A model generated the notes under the pieces. That model made no database searches and was not told the DNA's origin. It saw only the letters and a list, made by a program, of their open reading frames with translations. The position numbers were made by a program, and so were the translations under genes. Source: JBNKHG01 sp050290225 (GTDB lineage: Bacteria; Pseudomonadota; Gammaproteobacteria; Pseudomonadales; Cellvibrionaceae). From it: 12,120 nucleotides of DNA. The DNA is taken from positions 1-12,120 of the forward strand of contig JBNKHG010000099.1 of NCBI GenBank assembly GCA_050290225.1, given 5' to 3'. Of this stretch, positions 1 through 5,918 are shown in pieces; the stretch's first letter is position 1, and every line of letters begins with the position of its first letter.

Positions 1-141
1 CACCGAACTGGAGGCGGCGACCATCGGTGTGCTGACCCGAACGGTGATTCAGCCTTCGGCGGCGGTAAACCGTAAAAACTATTCGCTGAGCCTGGGCAGC
101 CTGCCCGGTGCGCGGATCCGAAGCGTTAACTACCACCACGC
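1..141. repeat. Terminal redundancy, left copy (circle closure)
   Basis: These 141 bases are identical, base for base by eye, to 11980-12120. The capsid reading frame runs through the right copy and continues in the same frame after the left copy, because the offset of 11,979 is a multiple of three. The simplest reading is a circular molecule of 11,979 bp written out a little past its end. True short terminal repeats on a linear genome are the alternative, but a coding sequence crossing the joint argues against it. Confidence 0.93.
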
Positions 142-415
142 CAACCTGACGGCGGTCGAGCACCGAAAGCAGGGGTTGACCAAAATCGACAACCTGACGG
201 TGGCAGAGATCAGCGCCATTGTGAAGAACTATGCGCGTGTGCCGCAGGCGGGGCTGTTTGTCGTCGACAAGGTATTTGACGGCAACCAGGGCGAGGCGGA
301 GACCACGATTGATCGCGAGGGCCGCCCCTGGAATCAAGAGTACATGCTGACCACCAGCGCGGGCGACACCATCACGGCGTACACCGCCCTGCATTCCACC
401 TGGCCGCAACTGTAA
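1..415 (+). CDS. Major capsid protein (PM2 P2-like DJR), 3' part
   Basis: This is the carboxy-terminal half of the capsid gene that begins at 11549 and crosses the circle junction. Codons run in frame from base 2; the GTG at 29 is an internal valine and not a start. Joined across the junction the gene is 846 nt and encodes 281 residues, close to the 269 residues of PM2 P2. This half is rich in short beta strands separated by turns, with several N, G and T-rich loops and no membrane segment or cysteine-rich motif, as expected of the second jelly roll. It ends with TAA at 413-415, and the next gene starts 26 bases later. The assignment to the double-jelly-roll family rests on length, composition, the packaging ATPase next door and remembered resemblance to P2-annotated proteins, not on an alignment. 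Confidence 0.8.
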   Translation, partial: TELEAATIGVLTRTVIQPSAAVNRKNYSLSLGSLPGARIRSVNYHHANLTAVEHRKQGLTKIDNLTVAEISAIVKNYARVPQAGLFVVDKVFDGNQGEAETTIDREGRPWNQEYMLTTSAGDTITAYTALHSTWPQL

Positions 416-441
416 GCGGCCATTGTTCAAAGGGGTGAACT

Positions 442-747
442 ATGGCGATGACGCAGAGCAGCGACGCCGGGGGATGGGGTGCCGGTTTTAAGGATTTACT
501 CTTTGGGGTCGCGGATAAAGCGATTGAGTACGAGAGGGCCAAAAATGTGGACGTGGAAACGTCCGATTCTGGCAATAACGTGCCTGATCGCAACGACCTG
601 ATCCACAACCAGGGTGATGAAGTCTCAAAAGATGCGCTCGGCGGAACATGGTCGCGCGCGTTTGGCGGCCTGACTCTGCCGCAGTGGGGGTTGATCGGTG
701 GCGTGGTGCTGGTAGTCACAGCGGTAGTGTCGAGGGTGTGGAAATGA
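442..747 (+). CDS. Small virion membrane protein candidate, 101 aa
   Basis: I do not recognise a family. The protein has a glycine-rich start, an acidic, polar middle (residues about 27-66, with many D, E and N) and one hydrophobic span near the carboxy end (about 82-99) followed by a lysine. This suggests a tail-anchored protein with its bulk on one side of the membrane. The start is ATG 442 with AAAGGGG at 428-434, a good ribosome site. It is the first gene after the capsid gene and overlaps the next by 4 bases (ATGA at 744-747). In PM2 the genes around the capsid encode small integral proteins of the internal membrane, and the same role is inferred here from position and topology only. Confidence 0.75.
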   Translation: MAMTQSSDAGGWGAGFKDLLFGVADKAIEYERAKNVDVETSDSGNNVPDRNDLIHNQGDEVSKDALGGTWSRAFGGLTLPQWGLIGGVVLVVTAVVSRVWK

Positions 748-938
748 TACCGGGGCTCTCAACTGGCCAGGGTTCCAGCTTTCAGGGCTCCAGCGAAGCC
801 ACCAGCGGCGCCACCAGCGGCGCCATTAACGTGGGCGGCTTTACCTTTCAGCCTGCGGCCAAAGCCTCGGGCTGGGCACTGCTGGCGGTGTCGGTGGTAT
901 CGGTGCTGCTGATTCTGTCGATGATGAGGAAGAAATAA
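744..938 (+). CDS. Small tail-anchored membrane protein, 64 aa
   Basis: No family is recognised. Residues 6-30 are a low-complexity serine/glycine/alanine/threonine stretch containing a repeated TSGA unit. A single strongly hydrophobic span covers about residues 43-60, and the chain ends in the basic tail MMRKK. The layout suggests a membrane protein with a flexible extra-membrane arm, for example a minor protein of the virion membrane. ATG 744 overlaps the previous stop (ATGA), with GAGGGTG upstream as a ribosome site; the reading frame is open further upstream, but that part shadows the previous gene. The stop at 936-938 is directly followed by the next ATG. Confidence 0.75.
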   Translation: MIPGLSTGQGSSFQGSSEATSGATSGAINVGGFTFQPAAKASGWALLAVSVVSVLLILSMMRKK

Positions 939-1400
939 ATGGGTTTCGGCGGCTTCTTCAACAGCAATTCCAAAAGCAAAAACCAAACGACCACCACCAG
1001 CCAAAACAGCGGCTTTTCCGATATCGATGGCGCGGCCAAAAACACGTCCATCACCACGGGATCGGGCAGCCGTGCAGTGGTGCAGGAATCGGGCGCGCTA
1101 AATCTGGAGCTGGGGAAAAAGGCGGCTGGCAACACCATCAAGGTCAGTGTGCTGGACGGTGGCGCTATTGCCGAGGCATTCAGTTTTGCCACCGACCTGA
1201 GCGAGAAAACCAACGCCACACTTTCAAGCCTGACCACGCAAACAGGTAGCACGGTCTCCGAAGCCATTAAGGCCGTCAATGAGTCGGCCCGCACGGAGTC
1301 GGAAAACGTGCTGATGCAGTTGACCAAAATAGGATTTTGGGCGGCGCTGCTGTTCGGCGGCCTGGGTGTGTTGGCCTATTGGGGGAACCGTAAAAAATGA
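939..1400 (+). CDS. Putative minor structural protein, C-terminal TM
   Basis: The 153-residue protein has three parts. Residues 8-50 are polar and rich in S, N, T and Q. Residues about 43-80 look like short beta strands (AVVQESGALNLELGKK, IKVSVLDGGAIAEAF). Residues about 81-127 are probably helical, with many S, T, E and A residues, and lead into a membrane span (about 131-147) and a GNRKK tail. I recall this plan, a beta patch with an LDGGAIAEAF-like motif, a long helix and a terminal anchor, from unnamed phage structural proteins, but cannot name a family. A fibre or pillar standing on the virion membrane is possible. The start directly abuts the previous stop and has GAGGAAG as its ribosome site; the stop overlaps the next gene by 4 bases. 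Confidence 0.72.
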   Translation: MGFGGFFNSNSKSKNQTTTTSQNSGFSDIDGAAKNTSITTGSGSRAVVQESGALNLELGKKAAGNTIKVSVLDGGAIAEAFSFATDLSEKTNATLSSLTTQTGSTVSEAIKAVNESARTESENVLMQLTKIGFWAALLFGGLGVLAYWGNRKK

Positions 1401-1978
1401 GTCTTGCAGATTACGAAATTACGTTTGCTGGCGCGGGGCAACAACCTATATCGCTGCACAGAGGGTCAAGGTTTATCCGCATATTGGAAGCGGATTCCGA
1501 TGTCTATATCAAGGTCGGCAGCCGCTCAGAGATCAAGCGCACAGTAGGGCAGCAAATCGACCTGGGCGTGGAAAACGACGGAGCCACACAAGCAGTAATC
1601 CGCTCAGCGATAGCGCAGACGGTCACACTTGTTGTATCGACCAATCGCCAGGACGACGACAGAGCCAACATCAACGCCACCATCAACACCGCAATCGAGC
1701 CTGGGAATGACAACCAACACCTACCAAAAGTAACGGTGGGCGCGGGTGTGTCGTTGCAGATCGCGGCGGCAAACGCCAACCGCAAGTCGCTGAGGGTGGC
1801 AATGGCATCTGATGAGGTGGGGCCGGTGAGTTTGGGCAAGGCGGGCATTATTGCAGATCAGGGCGGGCTGTTGGAGCCGGGTATGGTGGATTACATCGAT
1901 ACCGCAGGCGTGCTCTATGCCCGCAATGACAACGCCAGCGCGGTGGATGTGTGGGTGATGGAGATTAACAAGCTATGA
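1397..1978 (+). CDS. Beta-rich structural protein, penton or spike-base candidate
   Basis: The 193-residue protein has no membrane segment and is predicted by eye to be nearly all beta. It seems to hold two similar halves: residues 1-88 (FIRILEADSDVYIKVGS and following strands) and residues about 107-193 (SLQIAAANANRKSLRVAMAS, then VSLGKAGIIADQGGLLEPG). The second half resembles a small beta-sandwich common in phage accessory structural proteins, in which a strand beginning near RKSLRV is followed by a glycine/proline turn and a closing strand near VDVWVMEI. Lying between the capsid block and the 564-residue spike candidate, with 4-base overlaps on both sides, it is a reasonable penton or spike-base protein. 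That role is inference from order and fold. Confidence 0.7.
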   Translation: MSLADYEITFAGAGQQPISLHRGSRFIRILEADSDVYIKVGSRSEIKRTVGQQIDLGVENDGATQAVIRSAIAQTVTLVVSTNRQDDDRANINATINTAIEPGNDNQHLPKVTVGAGVSLQIAAANANRKSLRVAMASDEVGPVSLGKAGIIADQGGLLEPGMVDYIDTAGVLYARNDNASAVDVWVMEINKL

Positions 1979-3669
1979 GCAATGCTACTGTTCAAAGCCC
2001 AGCAGTATTGAGAAGGTTGGTCGCGCTGGAGGTGGATAGCAAAGCCGATTTATTGGCAACCCAAGCCAAGCCGGGGGAGCTGGTGAAGTATGGCGCCAGT
2101 CTTTATCGCGTGGTGGATGAGGCGGTAAACATAGACGGCGCACTCTACCAGCAGTTGAGCAGCGGCTACAAAATTAAGCGTGTGGCTACCTTTCAAGACA
2201 GTGACCCGGCCGCAGTTTACCGGGTGTCAAAGGGCAAAATCATTTTGCGTCCGGATGGCGAGCGTTTTATCGTTCGCGGCGTGACCATGTTTGATTATCT
2301 GTTTGTGAGCTATGAGGCACGGGCAAACGATTTTTTCCGGGAAAAAGGGATTGACCCGAGTAAGAACGCCGGTTCGGGCGTGTCGGAGCCGACCTACAAT
2401 GCGCGGCTGTCCTATATCGATGAGGCGAACGTCAGAGCGCAAATCATCAAAGCCAAGTCGTACGGCATTAATCTGATTCGCGTGGCTGTAGAGCCTGCAA
2501 TCATGTATGCCAGTGTCAGTTACGTTGATCCGACCGATGCCAAAACCTATCCGTCTGACCCGGACATGCTTGACACCATTGTTGAAACGGCACGAAAACT
2601 CGGCGTAGTGGTGCAGTTGCAAAACGGCAATGACTCAGTGGCCACGGCAAACAATGTCACATTTTTAAAGTGGCTGACGGCGCGGTATTTTCTGGAACCG
2701 CATGTATGGATTAATCCATGCAACGAAATCAACGGGACAACCGGGGACGTGAATGACCCGGTGGTGTGGGAAGCGGAAATGCAGCAATACGTTGCCGCGC
2801 TCCGTGAGGACATTCCGGGCTATGCCGCCGGAGTGAAGTTTGAAGGGCCGATTGTCATCAACCCACCAGGGTGGGGAACGCGGCTTGATCTGGTAGACGC
2901 GGCGCTCACGACCAACAGTGTTTTTTCTGATGATTCGAATTTAATCGTTTCCGCGCACTATTACCCGGCATCGGGAGAAACCGATTGGCGAACCTCGCAA
3001 TTGGCGACGCGGCAGAGTCAGTGGGTAGATTTTATTGGCAACCATTGCCTAATCGTTGGTGAGGTGGGTGCGGATAATTTGGCGGGTCGCCTCGATCCTG
3101 ATTTGGATGTGGGAACGCCTTCGGTCGATGAGGTTGAATGGGCGGGGGTCACCGCAGCGGTAACCGATTTTTTAATTTGGTCGGAAGAGCAAACGCTCTA
3201 TGGCAATCAGGCCGGTGGCGGATCACTCAACGGCGTGATCGGCCACATGTGGTATGCGTACATAGAGGGGCTGGGGGTTCATGATGACAATTCGATGCAT
3301 CGCCAGGACGGATCGATCACAACGTGGGGCGGGTTGTTTCGCGCGTATTTTACAGCGGGCAAAGTATCGTTGTTGAAAGCGCGCCGTGCACTCGGGGCGG
3401 ACTATGCCACGGGCCAATGGTCAACGGGCGCCTACCTCGACAACAGCGTTAACAATAATAAATTAGCGGTAATGGCAGATGGTACGCTGAAAGGTCGCGC
3501 CGCCGCCGCAGGATCAGGCACGGCCACAGATTTGACAGGTGCGCAAGCGGCTCGCGTGATCGGTTTGGCGCTTCCGACTTATGCCGATAACGCGGCGGCG
3601 ACCTCTGGTGGTTTGTTGCTGGGCGATATGTACAAAACAGCAACCGGGGAACTAAGAGTGCGTGTTTGA
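1975..3669 (+). CDS. Spike/receptor-binding protein with GH5-like hydrolase domain
   Basis: This is the second largest protein (564 residues). Residues 1-85 form an N-terminal module with no hydrolase features, probably the virion attachment part. Residues about 90-470 look like a clan A (beta/alpha)8 glycoside hydrolase close to family 5. Visible active-site candidates are R169 in GINLIRVAVEP, N250-E251 in NPCNEIN (acid/base), H328 and Y330 in SAHYYP, E363 in LIVGEVGAD (nucleophile) and W426 in GHMWYAY. All expected positions are filled, so an active beta-glycan hydrolase is likely. Residues about 480-564 match a C-terminal module seen in many phage fibre proteins (GTLKGRAAAAGSG, then YADNAAATSGGLLLGDMYKT). 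In family 5 these residues cleave beta-linked glucans, mannans and related polymers; here the substrate would be a host surface polysaccharide. It overlaps its neighbours by 4 bases and 1 base. Confidence 0.85.
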   Translation: MSNATVQSPAVLRRLVALEVDSKADLLATQAKPGELVKYGASLYRVVDEAVNIDGALYQQLSSGYKIKRVATFQDSDPAAVYRVSKGKIILRPDGERFIVRGVTMFDYLFVSYEARANDFFREKGIDPSKNAGSGVSEPTYNARLSYIDEANVRAQIIKAKSYGINLIRVAVEPAIMYASVSYVDPTDAKTYPSDPDMLDTIVETARKLGVVVQLQNGNDSVATANNVTFLKWLTARYFLEPHVWINPCNEINGTTGDVNDPVVWEAEMQQYVAALREDIPGYAAGVKFEGPIVINPPGWGTRLDLVDAALTTNSVFSDDSNLIVSAHYYPASGETDWRTSQLATRQSQWVDFIGNHCLIVGEVGADNLAGRLDPDLDVGTPSVDEVEWAGVTAAVTDFLIWSEEQTLYGNQAGGGSLNGVIGHMWYAYIEGLGVHDDNSMHRQDGSITTWGGLFRAYFTAGKVSLLKARRALGADYATGQWSTGAYLDNSVNNNKLAVMADGTLKGRAAAAGSGTATDLTGAQAARVIGLALPTYADNAAATSGGLLLGDMYKTATGELRVRV

Positions 3670-4184
3670 TGAAAAATCCGCTGTTTTTAATCGCCGGTTT
3701 GCTTGCACTTTTTTTGACAGGTAGAGCCATGACACGTCCAAAACTGAACCACTTCACCGCGTCAGAGTTTGGCGTCTGGTGGCCACTGATGAGCGCCGAC
3801 CTGTTGTTAAAGCTCGATGCGTTCCGCGAACAATGGGGCGCACCCGTGGAAATTTCCAGGGCAGATGGTGCACTCGGTCGCCACGGCGGCGAGAACGACA
3901 AGAGTCAACACAACATTGACCGCTGGGGCCAAGTGCTGGCCGCTGACCTGATGCCGAAAGTCGCCGACGGACAGGGCGGTTACCGTTACATGCAAACGCG
4001 CGAGGAGCGCAACCGGGCGTTTGCGATCGCCAAGGCCGTGGGCTTTACCGGCATTGGCATATACACCGATACCAACCCCGGAAACTTACTGCACGTCGAT
4101 GTGCGCAAGACCAATACTGAACGGGTCGCCACTTGGTCGCGGGTGAACAAACAATACAAGGGCATACTTGAGGTGCTGGCATGA
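3669..4184 (+). CDS. Membrane-anchored M15-like murein peptidase
   Basis: The 171-residue protein begins with a hydrophobic segment (about residues 3-17) that acts as a signal anchor. The rest resembles the M15 zinc peptidases (D-Ala-D-Ala carboxypeptidase/endolysin type), starting with HFTASEF. Zinc ligand candidates are H81 in KSQHN, D93 in AADLMP and H142 in LLHVDVR; the H-to-D interval of 12 is longer than the usual 7. The enzyme would cut peptidoglycan peptides for host lysis or during entry. ATG 3669 overlaps the previous stop by one base (TGATG); a TTG at 3666 would add one residue. A second in-frame ATG at 3729, with AGGTAG upstream, would give a 151-residue form without the anchor. 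The holin lies four genes further on in the same operon. Confidence 0.82.
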   Translation: MKNPLFLIAGLLALFLTGRAMTRPKLNHFTASEFGVWWPLMSADLLLKLDAFREQWGAPVEISRADGALGRHGGENDKSQHNIDRWGQVLAADLMPKVADGQGGYRYMQTREERNRAFAIAKAVGFTGIGIYTDTNPGNLLHVDVRKTNTERVATWSRVNKQYKGILEVLA

Positions 4185-4492
4185 CAGGCAGGCAGTTTAA
4201 ACAATGGGCAATAGGCGCGGGCATCGTGGCCGGTGTGATCGTGATCGCCAAAGGCTATCAAGCCGCCAAACAGGCCGCCACCAGGGTGGTCAATGGCGTC
4301 AACCCCACACGCACGGACAATTTTGTTTATAGCGGCGTCAACGCTGTGGGTGAGGTGCTGACCGGGGATAAAGATTTTTCATTGGGTGGCTGGATTTATG
4401 ACAAGTTCCACCCGAGCGAGGGCCTACTGGAAACGGACGGCCAAGACAGTAACATCATTGATCGCAACATGAGCGAGGGCATTGCAGAATGA
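4181..4492 (+). CDS. Small phage membrane protein, 103 aa
   Basis: There is one N-terminal membrane span (about residues 9-24) and then a soluble part. Residues 39-76 (GVNPTRTDNFVYSGVNAVGE, then LTGDKDFSLGGWIYDKF) match a motif I recall from small membrane proteins in the lysis or structural regions of diverse phages, with a conserved NP...N..Y.GVNAVG...TGD..FSLG.WIYD pattern. I know of no established biochemical role. The tail (residues 80-103) is acidic. ATG 4181 and the stop at 4492 both lie in 4-base ATGA overlaps with neighbours, so the protein should be made together with the peptidase. Confidence 0.78.
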   Translation: MTGRQFKQWAIGAGIVAGVIVIAKGYQAAKQAATRVVNGVNPTRTDNFVYSGVNAVGEVLTGDKDFSLGGWIYDKFHPSEGLLETDGQDSNIIDRNMSEGIAE

Positions 4493-4671
4493 GACGAACA
4501 CACCGTGTAAAGCGCATTAAAGCGCGCTTGGCGCAGCGCAGCGAACAGCAAAGAGGTGATCAACCCAGGCTGAGTTTTAACGAATTGCGCCACCAGGCTA
4601 AAGAGGCGGGCATTAATACGTTTGGCCTTTCGCGTGACGAAATCGAACAGGCGTTGCAGGCGGCCCAGTGA
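4489..4671 (+). CDS. Small basic protein with SAP/HeH-like helix pair
   Basis: The 60-residue protein has a strongly basic first third (RRTHRVKRIKARLAQRSEQ). Residues 27-57 (LSFNELRHQAKEAGINTFGL and after) look like a SAP or HeH/LEM-like helix-turn-helix pair, a motif often used to bind nucleic acids. A DNA-associated virion or regulatory protein is possible; its place inside the lysis block makes a lysis role equally possible. It starts at ATG 4489 in an ATGA overlap and its stop shares bases with the GTG of the next gene. Confidence 0.7.
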   Translation: MRRTHRVKRIKARLAQRSEQQRGDQPRLSFNELRHQAKEAGINTFGLSRDEIEQALQAAQ

Positions 4672-4769
4672 ACGCGATTAGCCTGAAAAATTTGGCCTTT
4701 CTGGTGGTCGCCGGTGTGATCACCGCAGCGGTCATTAGTGAGTTGAAAAAGCGGGGCTACATTGTATGA
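4668..4769 (+). CDS. Tiny single-span membrane protein, 33 aa
   Basis: The start is GTG at 4668, overlapping the previous stop in GTGA; the stop at 4767-4769 overlaps the next ATG in ATGA. The 33 residues are almost entirely one hydrophobic span (about 7-24, with AFLVVAGVITAAVI) and a basic end (SELKKRGYIV). The two exact coupled overlaps and the clean topology are the reasons to call it a real gene despite its length. No family is recognised; a virion membrane peptide or a lysis accessory protein would both fit. Confidence 0.62.
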   Translation: MNAISLKNLAFLVVAGVITAAVISELKKRGYIV

Positions 4770-5086
4770 GTCTGGTGGACTGGATTAATCCGTTTAACAA
4801 GGTGGCCGACATCGTCAGCGAGGTCGTGGAAGACAAGGACGCGCGCAACCGTTTAAACGCCGAGTTGGAAACCTTGAAGCAACAGGTTTACATCGCCGAG
4901 CTGAACACTAAAACGCTGCCCTGGATCGACGGCATACACAAGATGGGCCGACAGCTTCTCAGCTACTACAGCATTACCGCCGGTAGCGTTTTACTGTATT
5001 TCCAGCCCGACATAGACGTTGCCACACTGGCCGCTGTGACGGCACCTGGGGCGATCTACAACTGGCAAAAAGGCCGGGGCCGCTGA
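4766..5086 (+). CDS. Holin, 3TM/GTA-type
   Basis: The 106-residue protein starts with an amphipathic stretch SLVDWINPFNKVADIVSEVV, then a charged helical region (residues 22-47, EDKDARNRLNAELETLKQQ) and two hydrophobic segments (about 63-79 and 84-98) with a basic tail. The pattern of INPF, an acidic DKD/LNAEL helix and terminal hydrophobic spans resembles the holin family named for three transmembrane segments in gene transfer agents and phages. Such proteins form membrane lesions that let the peptidase reach the wall. It lies four genes after the peptidase, with a 4-base overlap upstream and 1 base downstream. The exact number of spans is uncertain. Confidence 0.78.
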   Translation: MSLVDWINPFNKVADIVSEVVEDKDARNRLNAELETLKQQVYIAELNTKTLPWIDGIHKMGRQLLSYYSITAGSVLLYFQPDIDVATLAAVTAPGAIYNWQKGRGR

Positions 5087-5229
5087 TGGACCTCGACCTG
5101 AACAGCATAATCAATACGCTGATTGCCGGGGGGGCGATATACGCCGGGATCCGTGTTGAGATCAAATTCCTTTGGCGCGATATCGGGCGCCATGATCGGC
5201 GAATTAGCAGGCTGGAGGACAGAGGTTAA
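5086..5229 (+). CDS. Small membrane protein at end of lysis block, 47 aa
   Basis: ATG 5086 shares one base with the holin stop (TGATG). The chain has one hydrophobic segment (about residues 7-22, IINTLIAGGAIYAGI) followed by a charged, probably helical tail (RVEIKFLWRDIGRHDRRISR). This matches the general plan of small haemolysin-like or antiholin-like accessory proteins that sit next to holins in phages. No specific family is claimed. It is the last gene of the late operon; no clear intrinsic terminator follows it. Confidence 0.68.
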   Translation: MDLDLNSIINTLIAGGAIYAGIRVEIKFLWRDIGRHDRRISRLEDRG

Positions 5230-5337
5230 AAATTCGCCACCAGGTGTGATTTCCTATGTCCACTAACGTTAATTGATGCCAATTGGATATGCACTCACTA
5301 CCCGATCAGTGGGCGTTCATGATATGTTCACGAGCCT
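5230..5337. promoter_or_regulatory. Intergenic region with candidate operators for 5338 gene
   Basis: These 108 bases hold no gene. Short dyads stand out: CACC-A-GGTG (5238-5246), CCAATTGG (5279-5286), and a spaced CACT...AGTG pair (5296-5311). A TTCATGA / TTCACGA direct repeat (about 5316-5333) lies just before the start codon. A possible but weak promoter is TTGATG (5273-5278), with no good -10 at the usual distance. Ribbon-helix-helix proteins bind short dyads or tandem repeats, so autoregulation of the next gene is plausible. No transcription terminator for the upstream operon is evident. Confidence 0.4.
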
Positions 5338-5559
5338 ATGATGATAGGCAATCCACAACTGATTCAGATCTACCTCGACAAGGGCCAAAAACGAGCCTTT
5401 AAGCGCTGGTGCTTCCAAAACGACATCACCATGTCTCAGCAACTGCGGCGACTGATAAGGGAGCATCTGAGGGAGGAGGGGGTAATACCCCCGTATAGCC
5501 TGGGGGATTCGCAGGGTGAGCAGTTGCCTATCCCACTGTCACGCGGAGACAAGGAATAG
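5338..5559 (+). CDS. Ribbon-helix-helix-like regulator, 73 aa
   Basis: Residues 8-45 fit an Arc/CopG-type ribbon-helix-helix fold: a strand LIQIYL, a helix GQKRAFKRWCFQND, a turn ITMSQ and a second helix QLRRLIREHLRE. Such proteins dimerise, and the paired strands read DNA. The carboxy tail is proline and glycine rich without obvious structure. The start is ATG 5338 or the adjacent ATG 5341; the ribosome site is weak (CGAG). It stands alone between the late operon and the convergent minus-strand regulator, a typical place for a phage control gene. The fold is seen by pattern only. Confidence 0.68.
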   Translation: MMIGNPQLIQIYLDKGQKRAFKRWCFQNDITMSQQLRRLIREHLREEGVIPPYSLGDSQGEQLPIPLSRGDKE

Positions 5560-5587
5560 GCGAACAGGCTAAAAAATAGTCACTAAA

Positions 5588-5791
5588 TCACTCAAGCTCA
5601 ATATATCCGCTCTTTGTGACATGCAGTTTTTTGATTGCGTGTTCGAGTATCGTATGAACTAGCTCGCTCTCTCTGATTGGTAGTTTGTCCTTTGCCATAA
5701 GCTGCTTATTCAGCTCTATACACTTCCTGTGGAGCTGCTGCTGTTCGGTTTTTGTCAGTCGAATAGATGCAGGCATACCGGTTTTGCTCAT
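5588..5791 (-). CDS. Ribbon-helix-helix-like repressor candidate, minus strand
   Basis: This is the only gene on the minus strand. From the ATG at 5791 (complement) the protein has 67 residues; GAGGG eight bases upstream on that strand supports this start over a longer form beginning near 5821 that has no ribosome site. The sequence GMPASIRLTKTEQQQLHRKC, then ELNKQLMAKDKLPIRESELV, then HTILEHAIKKL, fits a ribbon-helix-helix protein with a short insertion between the helices: strand (PASIRLT), first helix, second helix beginning at the SELV segment. It is divergent from the early genes and separated from them by three identical-core palindromes, one of which lies in its own promoter region. 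A repressor that controls both itself and the early block is the natural reading. Confidence 0.75.
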   Translation of the reverse strand: MSKTGMPASIRLTKTEQQQLHRKCIELNKQLMAKDKLPIRESELVHTILEHAIKKLHVTKSGYIELE

Positions 5792-5813
5792 AGATTTTCC
5801 CTCAAATATACAT
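5792..5813 (-). promoter_or_regulatory. Candidate -10 and RBS of minus-strand regulator
   Basis: Read on the minus strand, TATATT (complement of about 5805-5810) precedes GAGGGAAAATCT and the ATG at 5791. TATATT is a fair -10, but no -35 stands out at the right distance. Operator 1 directly abuts or overlaps it, consistent with autoregulation. The gap from the -10 to the ATG would leave a very short 5' leader. Confidence 0.35.
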
Positions 5814-5888
5814 GCATGCATGTTGACTTGTGTAATGCATGCATGTTTTCATGTGGCCGTATTTCTGAAATGTTGCATGCATGCATGT
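5810..5888. promoter_or_regulatory. Three ATGCATGC operator sites
   Basis: Three near-identical palindromes lie at 5810-5823 (perfect 14-base dyad ACATGCATGCATGT), 5833-5846 (12 of 14 bases the same) and 5875-5888 (13 of 14). Dyad centres are about 23 and 42 bases apart, near two and four helical turns. The first lies in the leader/promoter of the minus-strand regulator; the second and third lie inside candidate promoters for the rightward early genes. This is the arrangement of a shared operator region at a divergent switch, most likely bound by the 5588-5791 product. Confidence 0.7.
5823..5852 (+). promoter_or_regulatory. Candidate early promoter 1, overlapped by operator 2
   Basis: TTGACT at 5823-5828 is a good -35 match (5 of 6), and TTTCAT at 5847-5852 is a 4 of 6 match to the -10, with 18 bases between. 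Operator 1 touches the -35 and operator 2 fills the spacer, so bound repressor would exclude RNA polymerase. Direction is towards the early genes. Confidence 0.45.
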
Positions 5889-5893
5889 ATATA
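5865..5893 (+). promoter_or_regulatory. Candidate early promoter 2, overlapped by operator 3
   Basis: CTGAAA at 5865-5870 and TATATA at 5888-5893, spaced by 17, each match 4 of 6 consensus bases. Operator 3 (5875-5888) fills the spacer. This may be an alternative or additional start for the early transcript; it is weaker evidence than the first. Confidence 0.35.
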
Positions 5894-5918
5894 GCTCAGA
5901 AACTGACCGTTTACCAAC

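Noticed and set aside
29..31. GTG at 29 as start of a 128-residue gene
   Set aside because: The frame is open from base 2 and continues across the circle joint from 11549, so this is an internal capsid codon.
848..1327. 159-codon minus-strand frame opposite the structural genes
   Set aside because: It lies wholly antisense to two coupled plus-strand genes with good ribosome sites and has low-complexity, gene-shadow composition.
5810..5888. CRISPR array or iterons for theta replication
   Set aside because: Only three short palindromes with uneven spacing and no spacers; promoter overlap fits operators better, and the initiator is of rolling-circle type.
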